NCBI RefSeq assembly: GCF_001870465.1
Contig: NZ_MDGK01000047.1
Coordinates: 62,001 to 126,000, forward strand
DNA length: 64,000 nt
From: Pseudomonas extremorientalis
GTDB taxonomy: Bacteria; Pseudomonadota; Gammaproteobacteria; Pseudomonadales; Pseudomonadaceae
Direction: 5' to 3'
Positions 34,470 to 43,940 of the stretch are shown here, piece by piece; within the stretch, counting starts at the first letter, position 1, and each line of letters starts with the position of its first letter. Both the position numbers and the translations under genes were made by a program. The notes under the pieces are model-generated. The model did no database searches and had not been told where the DNA came from. It saw nothing but the letters and a program-made list of their open reading frames with translations.

Positions 34470-36750
34470 GCGCCTGGCGCCGCCGCTGCTCGTAGCGGCG
34501 GCGGTGCTGGTGGGCCTGCGGCTCTGGCCCCATGCCCCGCTGGAACACGCGGTCACCTCATCGCGGGTGGTGTTGGCCGACGACGGTTCGCTATTGCGCA
34601 TGACGCTGGCGGATGACGGTCAATACCGCCTGTGGCTACCTCTGGAGCGGATATCGCCGTCACTGGTCGAAACCTTGCTGCTCAAGGAAGACCGCAATTT
34701 CTACTGGCATCCGGGGATCAATCCCCCGGCGTTGCTGCGGGCGGCCATGGCCACCTACAGCGGTGGCCAGCGCCAGGGCGGCTCGACCTTGAGCATGCAA
34801 CTGGCCCGGCGCCTGTGGGACCTGAACACCCGCCAGGTGCCGGGCAAGTTGCAGCAGATGGCGCTGGCGCTGTGGCTGGAGGCATGCTACAGCAAGCACG
34901 ATATCCTTGAGGCCTACCTGAACCTGGCGCCCATGGGCGGCAATATCGAAGGGGCTGAAGCCGCAAGCCGTATCTACTTCGGCAAGTCGGCGGCGCAGCT
35001 GTCGCTGTCCGAAGCGCTGGCGCTGGCGGTGATTCCGCAACAGCCGGGGCGGCGGGCGCGCTTCGGGCCCTCACTGCAAGATGCGCGACTGCGCTTGATG
35101 GCGGACTGGCGCCAGACTTATCCACAGGACCCGCGCAACGACAGCCTGCTCGATTTGCCTTTGGAAGCGCGCAACCGCCAGCAGATCCCGTTCCTCGCCC
35201 CGCACCTGAGTGAACAGCTGCTGGCTTCCCAAGCCGGCAATGAATTGAACAGCACCCTCAACCTGCCGTTGCAGCAATTGCTCGAACGCCTGATCACCGG
35301 GTTTATCGCCGAGCGGCGCAGCACAGGGGTGGAAAACGCCACGGCGATCCTGATCGACAGCCGCGACCAGAGCGTCAAGGCACTGGTGGGCTCGGCGGAT
35401 TACTTATCCACAAACCTGCACGGTCAGTTGAATGGCGTGCTGTCGCGACGCTCGCCGGGGTCGACGCTCAAACCCTTTCTATATGGGCTGGCGCTGGACC
35501 AGGGGGTTATCCACCCCATGAGCATCCTTAAAGACTTGCCCAGTAACTTCGGCTACTTCCAACCGGAAAACTTCGACGGCAGTTTTGTCGGCCCGCTGAC
35601 AGCGCGAGATGCGTTGATCCGCAGTCGCAACATCCCGGCGGTGTGGCTCGCCAGCCAAGTGAAGTCCCCGTCTCTATACGGATTGCTGCAACGCGCCGGC
35701 ATCAAAGGCCTGCGCGACGAGAGCCACTACGGCCTGGCCCTGGCCCTCGGTGGCGGCGAGATGACCCCGGAAGAACTGGCGCGGCTGTATGTGATGCTGG
35801 CCGGTGACGGGCACCTGCGCCCGTTGCGCTATTTGCAGGAACAGCCGCAATCCACCGGCGCGCCGTTGCTCACGCCCCAGGCCGCGTTCATGGTGCGCGA
35901 CATGCTGCGCCGTAACCCACGCCCGGATGGCCTGCCCGGTCGACATTGGCGCACTGCCTGGAAAACCGGCACGTCCTGGGGCTTTCACGATGCCTGGAGC
36001 GCGGGGCTGGTCGGCCCTTACGTGCTGGTGGTGTGGGTGGGTAACTTCGATGGCCGCCCGAACCCGGCGTTTATCGGTGCCAAGACCGCTGCGCCGCTGT
36101 TCTTCCGCATCGCCGACGCCCTGCCCCTGGCCTTGCCCAACACCGTCATCAAGCCTGACAAACCGCCCGCCGGGCTGGTGCGCATCGACGTCTGCGCCGC
36201 GTCCGGCGAACTGCCCAACCGTTGGTGCCCGCAAACCCGCAAGACCTGGTACATCCCCGGCGTCTCGCCGATTCGCGTGTCCAACCTGCACCGCCCGGTG
36301 CTGATCGACACCCGCACCGGCAAGGCCGCCTGCCCGCCGTTCGATCCGCAGTACACCCGCGAAGAAGTCTTCGAATTCTGGCCGAGTGACGTGCAACGCC
36401 TGTACCGCGCGGCCGGCCTGCCTCGGCGCACGCCGCCCAGTGTGATGAAGAACTGCCAGCCCAACCGCCTGAGTGACCAGAGTGAAGCGCCGCAGATCCG
36501 CTCGCCACTGACCCAGGTGAGCTACCAGTTGCGCTTGTCTCAACCCCAGGAAAGCATCCCGCTGAATGCCAATGCGGCCAGCGATGCGGCGACGCTGTAT
36601 TGGTTTGCTGATCAAACCTTGATCGGCCAGGGTTCGCCGCAGACCACGCTGAACTGGCGGCCGGGCAAGTCGGGGGAGTATCGGTTGCGGGTCAGTGATG
36701 ATCAGGGGCGCAGTGCGAGCCGGGGGTTGAAGGTGGAGTTTGTACCTTAG
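34450..36750 (+). CDS. pbpC: Penicillin-binding protein 1C
   Basis: 766 aa, class A PBP. Starts with TTG at 34450, inside the end of the macroglobulin gene; this gives the expected short cytoplasmic tail and transmembrane anchor (about 11-25). Glycosyltransferase domain about 45-220 (KEDRNFYWHPGINPPAL with catalytic Glu, GGSTLSMQLAR), transpeptidase about 270-560 with SxxK in SPGSTLKPF, SRN in IRSRNIP and KTG in WKTGTSWG. The C-terminal BiPBP_C domain ends near 766. It polymerises and cross-links peptidoglycan. Translational coupling to the macroglobulin gene supports joint function. Confidence 0.94.
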   Translation: MKLPSLKRLAPPLLVAAAVLVGLRLWPHAPLEHAVTSSRVVLADDGSLLRMTLADDGQYRLWLPLERISPSLVETLLLKEDRNFYWHPGINPPALLRAAMATYSGGQRQGGSTLSMQLARRLWDLNTRQVPGKLQQMALALWLEACYSKHDILEAYLNLAPMGGNIEGAEAASRIYFGKSAAQLSLSEALALAVIPQQPGRRARFGPSLQDARLRLMADWRQTYPQDPRNDSLLDLPLEARNRQQIPFLAPHLSEQLLASQAGNELNSTLNLPLQQLLERLITGFIAERRSTGVENATAILIDSRDQSVKALVGSADYLSTNLHGQLNGVLSRRSPGSTLKPFLYGLALDQGVIHPMSILKDLPSNFGYFQPENFDGSFVGPLTARDALIRSRNIPAVWLASQVKSPSLYGLLQRAGIKGLRDESHYGLALALGGGEMTPEELARLYVMLAGDGHLRPLRYLQEQPQSTGAPLLTPQAAFMVRDMLRRNPRPDGLPGRHWRTAWKTGTSWGFHDAWSAGLVGPYVLVVWVGNFDGRPNPAFIGAKTAAPLFFRIADALPLALPNTVIKPDKPPAGLVRIDVCAASGELPNRWCPQTRKTWYIPGVSPIRVSNLHRPVLIDTRTGKAACPPFDPQYTREEVFEFWPSDVQRLYRAAGLPRRTPPSVMKNCQPNRLSDQSEAPQIRSPLTQVSYQLRLSQPQESIPLNANAASDAATLYWFADQTLIGQGSPQTTLNWRPGKSGEYRLRVSDDQGRSASRGLKVEFVP

Positions 36751-36802
36751 GCGGGCTGCCGCACTTAACGTAGTTTGATTCCTCACCTCCCCGAGTTGAT
36801 GC

Positions 36803-36823
36803 TGGAGACCCTGTCGGGCCTCC
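36803..36823. terminator. Possible shared terminator between pbpC and glmS
   Basis: A short inverted repeat, CTGGAG and CTCCAG, separated by about 12 bases, lies in the convergent pbpC-glmS gap. No clear T-run, so weak. Confidence 0.3.
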
Positions 36824-36836
36824 AGGGTGTGGCGGG

Positions 36837-38669
36837 TTACTCCACCGTCACCGACTTCGCCAGGTTACGCGGCTGGTCCACATCGGTGCCTTTAAGCACG
36901 GCCACGTAGTACGACAGCAATTGCAGCGGGATGGTGTAGAGAATCGGCGACAGGGTGTCGTGGATGTGCGGCATGTTGATGACATGGGTGCCTTCACCGT
37001 TGGTCATGCCGGCTTTTTCGTCGGCGAACACCACCAGTTGGCCGCCACGGGCGCGGACTTCCTGCAGGTTGGACTTGAGCTTCTCCAGCAGTTCGTTGTT
37101 CGGCGCCACGGTAACCACCGGCATGTCGTCATCCACCAGGGCCAATGGGCCGTGTTTGAGTTCTCCGGCCGGGTAGGCTTCGGCGTGGATGTACGAGATT
37201 TCCTTGAGCTTGAGCGAGCCTTCCATCGCCACCGGGTATTGCGCGCCACGGCCGAGGAACAGAGTGTGGTTCTTGTCGGCGAACAGCTCGGCGACTTTTT
37301 CCACGGTGCTGTCCATGGCCAGGGCTTCACCCAGGCGGGTTGGCAGGCGGCGCAGTTCTTCGACCAGCGTGGATTCGACGCCTTCGGCGAGGGTGCCGCG
37401 AACCTGGCCCAGGGACAGGGTCAGCAACAGCAGGCCAACCAGCTGGGTGGTGAAGGCTTTGGTGGACGCCACGCCGATCTCACGACCGGCCTGGGTCAGC
37501 AGGGTCAGGTCGGATTCACGCACCAGCGAGCTGATGCTGACGTTGCAGATGGCCAGGCTGGCGAGGAAGCCCAGCTCCTTGGCATTGCGCAGCGCGGCCA
37601 GGGTGTCGGCGGTTTCACCGGACTGGGAGATGGTCACGAACAGGGTGTCAGGCTGCACCACCACTTTGCGGTAGCGGAACTCGCTGGCAACTTCCACTTG
37701 GCACGGGATGCCGGCCAGTTCTTCGAGCCAGTAACGGGCAACCATGCCGGCGTGGTAGCTGGTGCCGCAGGCGACGATTTGCACGTTGCGCACTTTGGCG
37801 AACAGCTCGGCAGCTTGTGGGCCGAAGGCATTGACCAATACCTGGTTCTGGCTCAGGCGACCTTCGAGGGTGCGTTGCACCACTGCGGGTTGCTCGTGGA
37901 TTTCCTTGAGCATGAAGTGGCGGTACTCGCCCTTGTCGGCCGCTTCGGCACCGTCGCGGTATTGCACGGCTTCGCGCTCGACGGACTGACCGTTGACGTC
38001 CCAGATCTGCACGCTTTCACGGCGGATATCAGCAATATCGCCTTCTTCCAGGTACATGAAGCGGTCGGTGACTTGGCGCAGCGCCAGTTGGTCGGAGGCG
38101 AGGAAGTTCTCGCCCAGGCCCAGGCCGATCACCAGCGGGCTGCCACTGCGCGCGGCAACCACGCGGTCGGGCTGGCTGGCGCTGACCACGGCCAGGCCGT
38201 AGGCACCGTGCAGTTCCTTGACCGTGGCCTTGAGGGCGACAGTCAGGTCGCCCAGGTCCTTGAGTTTGTGGTTGAGCAGGTGGGCGATGACTTCGGTGTC
38301 AGTGTCTGAAGTGAACACGTAGCCCAGGCCTTTGAGTTGTTCGCGCAGCACTTCGTGGTTTTCGATGATGCCGTTATGCACCACCGCCAGATCGCCGGAG
38401 AAGTGTGGGTGGGCGTTGCGCTCGCACGGCGCACCGTGGGTGGCCCAACGGGTGTGGGCGATACCCAGACGCCCCACCAGCGGCTCGCCGGCCAGGGCCT
38501 GTTCCAACTCGCTGACCTTACCCGGGCGGCGCATGCGCTCCAGCTTGCCGGCGTTGGTGAAGACGGCCACACCGGCGCTGTCGTAGCCACGGTATTCCAG
38601 GCGCTTGAGGCCTTCGAGCAGGATGGGAGTGATGTTGCGTTCAGCGACTGCGCCTACGATGCCACACAT
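36837..38669 (-). CDS. glmS: Glucosamine-fructose-6-phosphate aminotransferase
   Basis: 610 aa. Makes glucosamine-6-phosphate from fructose-6-phosphate and glutamine, entry to peptidoglycan and LPS sugars. The N-terminal glutaminase domain begins CGIVGAVAE, exposing catalytic Cys after Met removal; two SIS domains follow (about 290-430 and 460-600) with the VACGTSYHAG and SQSGETADT motifs. C-terminus DQPRNLAKSVTVE is typical. Immediately preceded on the same strand by the DeoR-type regulator glmR, which in pseudomonads is thought to control it. The attTn7 site normally lies at the 3' end of glmS; no Tn7 insertion is present here. Confidence 0.97.
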   Translation of the reverse strand: MCGIVGAVAERNITPILLEGLKRLEYRGYDSAGVAVFTNAGKLERMRRPGKVSELEQALAGEPLVGRLGIAHTRWATHGAPCERNAHPHFSGDLAVVHNGIIENHEVLREQLKGLGYVFTSDTDTEVIAHLLNHKLKDLGDLTVALKATVKELHGAYGLAVVSASQPDRVVAARSGSPLVIGLGLGENFLASDQLALRQVTDRFMYLEEGDIADIRRESVQIWDVNGQSVEREAVQYRDGAEAADKGEYRHFMLKEIHEQPAVVQRTLEGRLSQNQVLVNAFGPQAAELFAKVRNVQIVACGTSYHAGMVARYWLEELAGIPCQVEVASEFRYRKVVVQPDTLFVTISQSGETADTLAALRNAKELGFLASLAICNVSISSLVRESDLTLLTQAGREIGVASTKAFTTQLVGLLLLTLSLGQVRGTLAEGVESTLVEELRRLPTRLGEALAMDSTVEKVAELFADKNHTLFLGRGAQYPVAMEGSLKLKEISYIHAEAYPAGELKHGPLALVDDDMPVVTVAPNNELLEKLKSNLQEVRARGGQLVVFADEKAGMTNGEGTHVINMPHIHDTLSPILYTIPLQLLSYYVAVLKGTDVDQPRNLAKSVTVE

Positions 38670-38679
38670 GGTGTTTCTC

Positions 38680-39447
38680 CTAGATGATTGCCGCGCATAT
38701 CAACGTAATGCCGCGGGCTTGGATCTGGTCGCGGGCCTCGAGCGGCAGGCGATCATCGGTAATAAGGGTATGGACGCTGCTCCAGGGCAGTTCCAGGTTG
38801 GGAATCTTGCGGCCAATCTTGTCGGACTCGACCATCACCACCACTTCACGGGCGACCTCGGCCATGACGCGGCTCAAGCCCAGCAATTCGTTGAAGGTGG
38901 TGGTGCCGCGCTCCAGGTCGATGCCATCAGCCCCAATGAAAAGCTGGTCGAAGTCGTAGGAACGCAGCACTTGCTCGGCGACCTGGCCTTGGAACGAGTC
39001 CGAATGCGGGTCCCAGGTGCCGCCGGTCATCAGCAGCACCGGCTCGTGTTCCAGTTCGCTCAAGGCGCTGGCTACGTGCAGGGAGTTGGTCATCACCACC
39101 AGGCCGGGCTGGTGGCCCAGTTCAGGGATCATCGCGGCGGTAGTGCTGCCGCTGTCGATGATGATGCGGGCGTGTTCGCGCAGGCGCATCACAGCCGCAC
39201 GGGCGATGGCGCGCTTGTACACCGAGATAGGTTGGGTGGCGTCGCCCACCAGTTCCTGGGGCATGGTGATCGCGCCGCCGTAGCGACGCAGCAGCAGGCC
39301 GTTGCTTTCCAGGGCAGCCAGATCTTTACGAATCGTAACTTCCGACGTTTCGAAATGCTTGGCCAACTCGTCCACGCTGACTTCGCCCTGTTCATTGAGC
39401 AAGGTCAGGATGTTGTGGCGCCGCTGGGGTGTATTTCGTTTCGACAT
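38680..39447 (-). CDS. glmR: DeoR-family regulator of glmS (GlmR)
   Basis: 255 aa from the ATG at 39447 (MSKRNTPQRRHNILTLL); upstream in-frame codons are not supported. N-terminal DeoR helix-turn-helix about 1-58 with the signature ETSEVTIRKDLAALE, then a sugar-phosphate-sensing DeoRC domain with DSGSTTAAM and FIGADGID. It lies 10 nt upstream of glmS. The likely effector is glucosamine-6-phosphate or a related sugar phosphate; this follows from family and position. Confidence 0.9.
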   Translation of the reverse strand: MSKRNTPQRRHNILTLLNEQGEVSVDELAKHFETSEVTIRKDLAALESNGLLLRRYGGAITMPQELVGDATQPISVYKRAIARAAVMRLREHARIIIDSGSTTAAMIPELGHQPGLVVMTNSLHVASALSELEHEPVLLMTGGTWDPHSDSFQGQVAEQVLRSYDFDQLFIGADGIDLERGTTTFNELLGLSRVMAEVAREVVVMVESDKIGRKIPNLELPWSSVHTLITDDRLPLEARDQIQARGITLICAAII

Positions 39448-39550
39448 GGTGATGATAAGTTTCGTTTCGAAAGATAACGAAGGCAATCAAAACCTATTGG
39501 CGAAACATCGTCAAGCGGAAAGCAGCAAATTTTCATACGACACAGAGCAA

Positions 39551-39641
39551 ATGTGGGAGGGGGCTTGCCCCCGATTGATGTCTATCAGCTACAAGGATGT
39601 TGGCTGAGAGTCTGCAATCGGGGGCAAGCCCCCTCCCACAT
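39551..39641. repeat. REPIN between glmR and glmU
   Basis: Two inverse 23-bp REPs (39552-39574 and 39618-39640) separated by 43 bp, each TGTGGGAGGGGGCTTGCCCCCGA. Both arms are exact copies. The same family as the element at 22550 and the solo REP at 13243. Confidence 0.92.
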
Positions 39642-39673
39642 TGAATACTTGTCGCTGAAGAGCTGTGGATAAC

Positions 39674-41041
39674 TCAGGTCTTTTTGATTTTTACCGGGCG
39701 CTTCCAGCCGTCGATGTTGCGTTGGCGGGCGCGGGCTACCGCCAGTTGAGATTTATCCACATCCTGGTTGATGGTTGAGCCGGCGGCTGTGCTGGCGCCA
39801 TCGTCGAGGGTAACCGGGGCCACCAACGAATTATTGGAACCGATAAACACGTCCGCCCCAATGGTGGTCTGGTGCTTATTGGCGCCGTCATAGTTACACG
39901 TGATGGTGCCCGCGCCGATGTTGGTTCGCGCGCCTACGGTGGCGTCACCCAAGTAGGTCAAGTGGCCGACTTTGGCTTCGGCGTCCAACTTGGCGTTCTT
40001 CAATTCGACAAAGTTGCCCACATGGGCCTTGGCGCCCAGCACGCTACCTGGACGCAACCGCGCAAACGGGCCAGCGTCACTGCCCTCGCCCATCACGGCA
40101 CCGTCGATATGAGTGTTGGCCTTGACCACCACGCCCTTGCGCAGGGTGCTGTCCTTGATCACGCAGTTCGGGCCGATCACCACGTCATCTTCGATGACCA
40201 CACGGCCTTCGAGGATCACGTTGATATCGATCAGCACGTCGCGGCCGACGGTGACCTCACCGCGTACATCGAAGCGTGCCGGGTCGCGCAGGGTCACGCC
40301 CTGGGCCATCAGGCGGCGGCCTTCGCGCAGTTGGTAATGACGCTCCAGCTCGGCCAGTTGCTTGCGATCGTTGGCGCCCTGCACTTCCATCGGGTCGTGG
40401 GGCTGCTCGGTGGCGACCAGCAGGCCATCGCTCACGGCCATTTCAATGACGTCAGTGAGGTAGTACTCGCCCTGGGCGTTGTTGTTGGACAGGCGGCTCA
40501 TCCAGTCGGCGAGCTTGTTGGCAGGCACTGCCAGGATCCCTGTATTGCCTTCGGTAATAGCGCGCTGGGCTTCGCTGGCATCCTTGTGTTCAACGATAGC
40601 GGCAACCTTGCCATCGGCGTTGCGCACAATGCGTCCGTAGCCAGTGGGGTCTTCCAGTTCAACGGTCAACAGGCCCATCTGGCCTGGGACTACATGCTTG
40701 AGCAGGCGTTGCAGCGTTTCGACTTCGATCAGCGGCACATCGCCATACAGGATCAGCACGGTGTCCGCCGTGATGAAGGGCACGGCCTGCGCGGTGGCGT
40801 GGCCGGTACCGAGTTGCTTGTCTTGTAGAACGAAATTCAAGTCGTCTGCGGCGAGACGCTCACGCACCACATCGGCACCGTGACCGATCACTACGTGAAT
40901 GCGCTGGGGGTCCAGTTGCCGGGCGCTGTGGATAACATGGCCCAGCATGGAATTGCCGGCAATCGGGTGCAGCACCTTGGGCAGGGCCGAACGCATGCGG
41001 GTGCCCTGGCCTGCGGCGAGAATAACGATTTCAAGAGACAT
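39674..41041 (-). CDS. glmU: Bifunctional UDP-GlcNAc pyrophosphorylase / glucosamine-1-phosphate acetyltransferase
   Basis: 455 aa. N-terminal pyrophosphorylase (LAAGQGTRMRSALPKVLHPIAG) makes UDP-GlcNAc from GlcNAc-1-phosphate; the C-terminal left-handed beta-helix domain (from about 250) acetylates GlcN-1-phosphate. Acts just after GlmS and GlmM in cell wall precursor synthesis. It follows the ATP synthase operon after a strong terminator, so it has its own promoter in 41042-41101. Two perfect DnaA 9-mers are inside (39753-39761, 40927-40935). Confidence 0.97.
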   Translation of the reverse strand: MSLEIVILAAGQGTRMRSALPKVLHPIAGNSMLGHVIHSARQLDPQRIHVVIGHGADVVRERLAADDLNFVLQDKQLGTGHATAQAVPFITADTVLILYGDVPLIEVETLQRLLKHVVPGQMGLLTVELEDPTGYGRIVRNADGKVAAIVEHKDASEAQRAITEGNTGILAVPANKLADWMSRLSNNNAQGEYYLTDVIEMAVSDGLLVATEQPHDPMEVQGANDRKQLAELERHYQLREGRRLMAQGVTLRDPARFDVRGEVTVGRDVLIDINVILEGRVVIEDDVVIGPNCVIKDSTLRKGVVVKANTHIDGAVMGEGSDAGPFARLRPGSVLGAKAHVGNFVELKNAKLDAEAKVGHLTYLGDATVGARTNIGAGTITCNYDGANKHQTTIGADVFIGSNNSLVAPVTLDDGASTAAGSTINQDVDKSQLAVARARQRNIDGWKRPVKIKKT

Positions 41042-41101
41042 GAGTGGCTACCAATCCTGGGCGGTCCGGCTTCAGACCAGAGAAGTGTTTTGCTGAAAAA
41101 G

Positions 41102-41130
41102 AAAAAGGGTAGCCGAGGCTACCCTTTTTA
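41102..41130 (-). terminator. Rho-independent terminator of the atp operon
   Basis: AAAAAGGGTAGCC and GGCTACCCTTTTT form a 13-bp stem with a GA loop, flanked by A and T runs. On the minus strand it lies 35 nt after the atpC stop. It reads as a terminator in either direction. Confidence 0.93.
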
Positions 41131-41164
41131 ATCAATCGCGCATGATGTACGACGGCTAGGCCGC

Positions 41165-41581
41165 TTACTTCTTGCGCAACTGCTGGAGCGTGCGCAGCTG
41201 GGCTGCAGCCTCGGCCAGACGTACAGCAGCAGCGCTGTAGTCGAAGTCCGCACCCTTTTCGTTCAGGGCCTTCTCGGCAGCCTTGACGGCTTCCTGAGCG
41301 GAGGCTTCATCCAGGTCGCCAGCACGTTGCACGGTGTCGGCAAGTACCTTGACCATGTTCGGCTGAACCTCGAGGAAACCACCAGAGATGTAAAACACCT
41401 CCTTTTCCCCGCCCTGCTTGGTCAGCGTGATCGGACCTGGCTTCAAGCTGGTGATCAACGGCGCGTGGCCCATGGCAATGCCAAGGTCACCGAGTTCGCC
41501 GTGTGCAATCACCATCTCTACCAGACCGGAGAAGATTTCCCCTTCCGCGCTGACGATATCGCAATGGACTGTCATAGCCAT
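41165..41581 (-). CDS. atpC: F1 ATP synthase epsilon subunit
   Basis: 138 aa. Central stalk subunit of F1, with the N-terminal beta-sandwich (VHCDIVSAEGEIFSGLVEMV) and the two-helix C-terminal hairpin that can inhibit ATP hydrolysis. Last gene of the atp operon, 44 nt after atpD, followed by the terminator at 41102. Confidence 0.97.
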   Translation of the reverse strand: MAMTVHCDIVSAEGEIFSGLVEMVIAHGELGDLGIAMGHAPLITSLKPGPITLTKQGGEKEVFYISGGFLEVQPNMVKVLADTVQRAGDLDEASAQEAVKAAEKALNEKGADFDYSAAAVRLAEAAAQLRTLQQLRKK

Positions 41582-41625
41582 CTGATTGCCTCAACCTGAT
41601 GAGCGCCCATTTCCGGGCGCCTGGA

Positions 41626-43002
41626 TTACAGTTTCTTGGCTTTCTCGATCGCTTCTTCGATGCCGCCGACCATGTAGAACGCTTGTTCTGGCAGGTGGTC
41701 GTAGTCACCGTTGAGGATGCCTTTGAAGCCAGCAATGGTGTCTTTCAGGGAAACGTATTTACCCGATGCACCGGTGAAGACTTCAGCCACGAAGAACGGC
41801 TGCGACAAGAAGCGCTGGATCTTACGAGCGCGGGATACCAACTGCTTGTCGGTTTCCGACAGCTCGTCCATACCCAGGATCGCAATGATGTCCTTCAGTT
41901 CTTTGTAACGCTGCAGCACGTACTGAACGCCGCGAGCGGTGTCGTAATGCTCCTGGCCGATCACGTTCGGGTCCAGCTGGCGCGAAGTCGAGTCGAGTGG
42001 ATCGACCGCTGGGTAGATACCCAGGGAAGCGATGTCACGGGACAGTACGACGGTGGCGTCCAAGTGAGCGAAGGTGGTCGCTGGCGACGGGTCGGTCAAG
42101 TCATCCGCAGGTACGTATACCGCTTGGATCGAAGTGATCGAACCTTCCTTGGTCGAAGTGATACGTTCTTGCAGAACGCCCATCTCTTCAGCCAGGGTCG
42201 GCTGGTAACCTACTGCCGAAGGCATACGGCCCAGCAGTGCGGATACTTCAGTACCGGCCAGGGTGTAACGGTAGATGTTGTCGACGAACAGCAGAACGTC
42301 GTTACCTTCGTCACGGAACTTCTCGGCCATGGTCAGGCCAGTCAGTGCTACGCGCAGACGGTTTCCCGGCGGCTCGTTCATCTGACCGTAAACCAGTGCC
42401 ACTTTGTCCAGAACGTTGGAGTCCTTCATCTCGTGGTAGAAGTCGTTACCCTCACGAGTACGCTCACCCACACCGGCGAACACGGAATAACCGCTGTGCT
42501 CGATGGCGATGTTACGGATCAGTTCCATCATGTTTACGGTCTTGCCTACACCGGCACCACCGAACAGACCCACTTTACCGCCCTTGGCGAACGGGCAAAC
42601 CAGGTCGATAACCTTGATGCCGGTTTCCAGCAGGTCGTTGCCGCCAGCTTGTTCGGCGAACGAAGGTGCTGGACGGTGAATGCCCCAGCGCTCTTCGGTG
42701 TCGATCGGGCCAGCTTCGTCAATCGGGTTGCCCAGTACGTCCATGATCCGGCCCAGGGTCGCTTTACCGACCGGTACGGAGATGGCAGCGCCAGTGTCGA
42801 CAACGTCCAGACCGCGCTTCAAGCCTTCGGTGGAACCCATCGCAATGGTACGAACTACGCCGTCGCCCAGCTGCTGCTGAACTTCCAGAGTAGTTTCCGC
42901 GCCTTGTACTTTCAGCGCGTTGTAGATGCTCGGTACGCTGTCGCGTGGAAATTCCACGTCGATAACGGCGCCGATGATTTGAACGATACGTCCGCTACTC
43001 AT
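41626..43002 (-). CDS. atpD: F1 ATP synthase beta subunit
   Basis: 458 aa. Catalytic subunit. Walker A GGAGVGKTV, the GERTREG segment with catalytic Glu, and the DELSEEDK-like region (MDELSETDKQLV) are visible. Present in three copies in F1. Lies 27 nt after atpG. Codon use is strongly biased, as expected for a highly expressed gene. Confidence 0.98.
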   Translation of the reverse strand: MSSGRIVQIIGAVIDVEFPRDSVPSIYNALKVQGAETTLEVQQQLGDGVVRTIAMGSTEGLKRGLDVVDTGAAISVPVGKATLGRIMDVLGNPIDEAGPIDTEERWGIHRPAPSFAEQAGGNDLLETGIKVIDLVCPFAKGGKVGLFGGAGVGKTVNMMELIRNIAIEHSGYSVFAGVGERTREGNDFYHEMKDSNVLDKVALVYGQMNEPPGNRLRVALTGLTMAEKFRDEGNDVLLFVDNIYRYTLAGTEVSALLGRMPSAVGYQPTLAEEMGVLQERITSTKEGSITSIQAVYVPADDLTDPSPATTFAHLDATVVLSRDIASLGIYPAVDPLDSTSRQLDPNVIGQEHYDTARGVQYVLQRYKELKDIIAILGMDELSETDKQLVSRARKIQRFLSQPFFVAEVFTGASGKYVSLKDTIAGFKGILNGDYDHLPEQAFYMVGGIEEAIEKAKKL

Positions 43003-43029
43003 AGCTGGATCCTCTGAATATTTGAACCG

Positions 43030-43890
43030 TTAAACCGCGGCAGCGCCGCCGACGATTTCCGAGATCTCTTGGGTGATCGCAGCCTGACGCGCCTTGTTGT
43101 AGATCAGCTGCAAATCGCTGATCAGATCACCGGCGTTATCGGTAGCGTTTTTCATCGCGATCATCCGCGCCGCTTGTTCAGCTGCGTTGTTCTCGACCAC
43201 CGCCTGGTACACCTGCGACTCCACGTAGCGCACCATCAAGCCGTCAAGCAGCTCTTTGGCGTCCGGTTCGTAGAGGTAGTCCCAGTGGTGCTTGAGTTCC
43301 TGATCCGGAGTCGCCACCAGTGGAATCAATTGCTCCACGGTTGGCTGCTGGGTCATGGTGTTGATGAACTTGTTGGATACCACGGACAGGCGGTCAATCC
43401 GGCCTTCCAGGTACGCATCCAGCATCACCTTCACACTGCCGATCAAATCATTGATCGACGGCTCTTCACCCAGGTGGCTGATAGCTGCAACGACGTTACC
43501 GCCGAAGTTGCGGAAAAAGGCCGCACCCTTGCTACCAACGACACACAGATCGATCTCGACGCCGTTTTCGCGGTTTACCGCCATGTCCTTGACCAGGGCC
43601 TTGAACAGGTTGGTATTCAGACCACCGCACAAACCACGGTCACTGCTCACAACCACATAACCCACACGCTTGACTGCGCGGTCGATCATGAACGGGTGGC
43701 GGTATTCCGGGTTGGCGTTGGCCAGATGCCCAATTACCTGGCGGATACGCTCCGCATAAGGACGGCTAGCAGCCATGCGCATTTGTGCCTTGCGCATTTT
43801 GCTGACCGCCACTTTTTCCATGGCGCTGGTAATTTTTTGCGTGCTTTTGATGCTCGCAATCTTACTGCGAATCTCTTTTGCGCCTGCCAT
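43030..43890 (-). CDS. atpG: F1 ATP synthase gamma subunit
   Basis: 286 aa. Rotor shaft of F1. N-terminal helix MAGAKEIRSKIASIKSTQKIT and C-terminal helix ITQEISEIVGGAAAV are highly typical. Separated from atpA by a 50-nt gap carrying a hairpin (43911-43935). Confidence 0.98.
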   Translation of the reverse strand: MAGAKEIRSKIASIKSTQKITSAMEKVAVSKMRKAQMRMAASRPYAERIRQVIGHLANANPEYRHPFMIDRAVKRVGYVVVSSDRGLCGGLNTNLFKALVKDMAVNRENGVEIDLCVVGSKGAAFFRNFGGNVVAAISHLGEEPSINDLIGSVKVMLDAYLEGRIDRLSVVSNKFINTMTQQPTVEQLIPLVATPDQELKHHWDYLYEPDAKELLDGLMVRYVESQVYQAVVENNAAEQAARMIAMKNATDNAGDLISDLQLIYNKARQAAITQEISEIVGGAAAV

Positions 43891-43910
43891 GTAACACCTA
43901 TCAGGTTAGC

Positions 43911-43935
43911 AAGCGGGAGCCTTGCGGCTCCCGCT
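43911..43935 (-). other. Intra-operon hairpin between atpA and atpG
   Basis: AGCGGGAGCC and GGCTCCCGCT form a perfect 10-bp stem around a short TTGC loop, ending 5 nt after the atpA stop. There is no T-run, so it is more likely an mRNA-stabilising or translation-separating structure than a terminator. Confidence 0.6.
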
Positions 43936-43940
43936 GCGGC

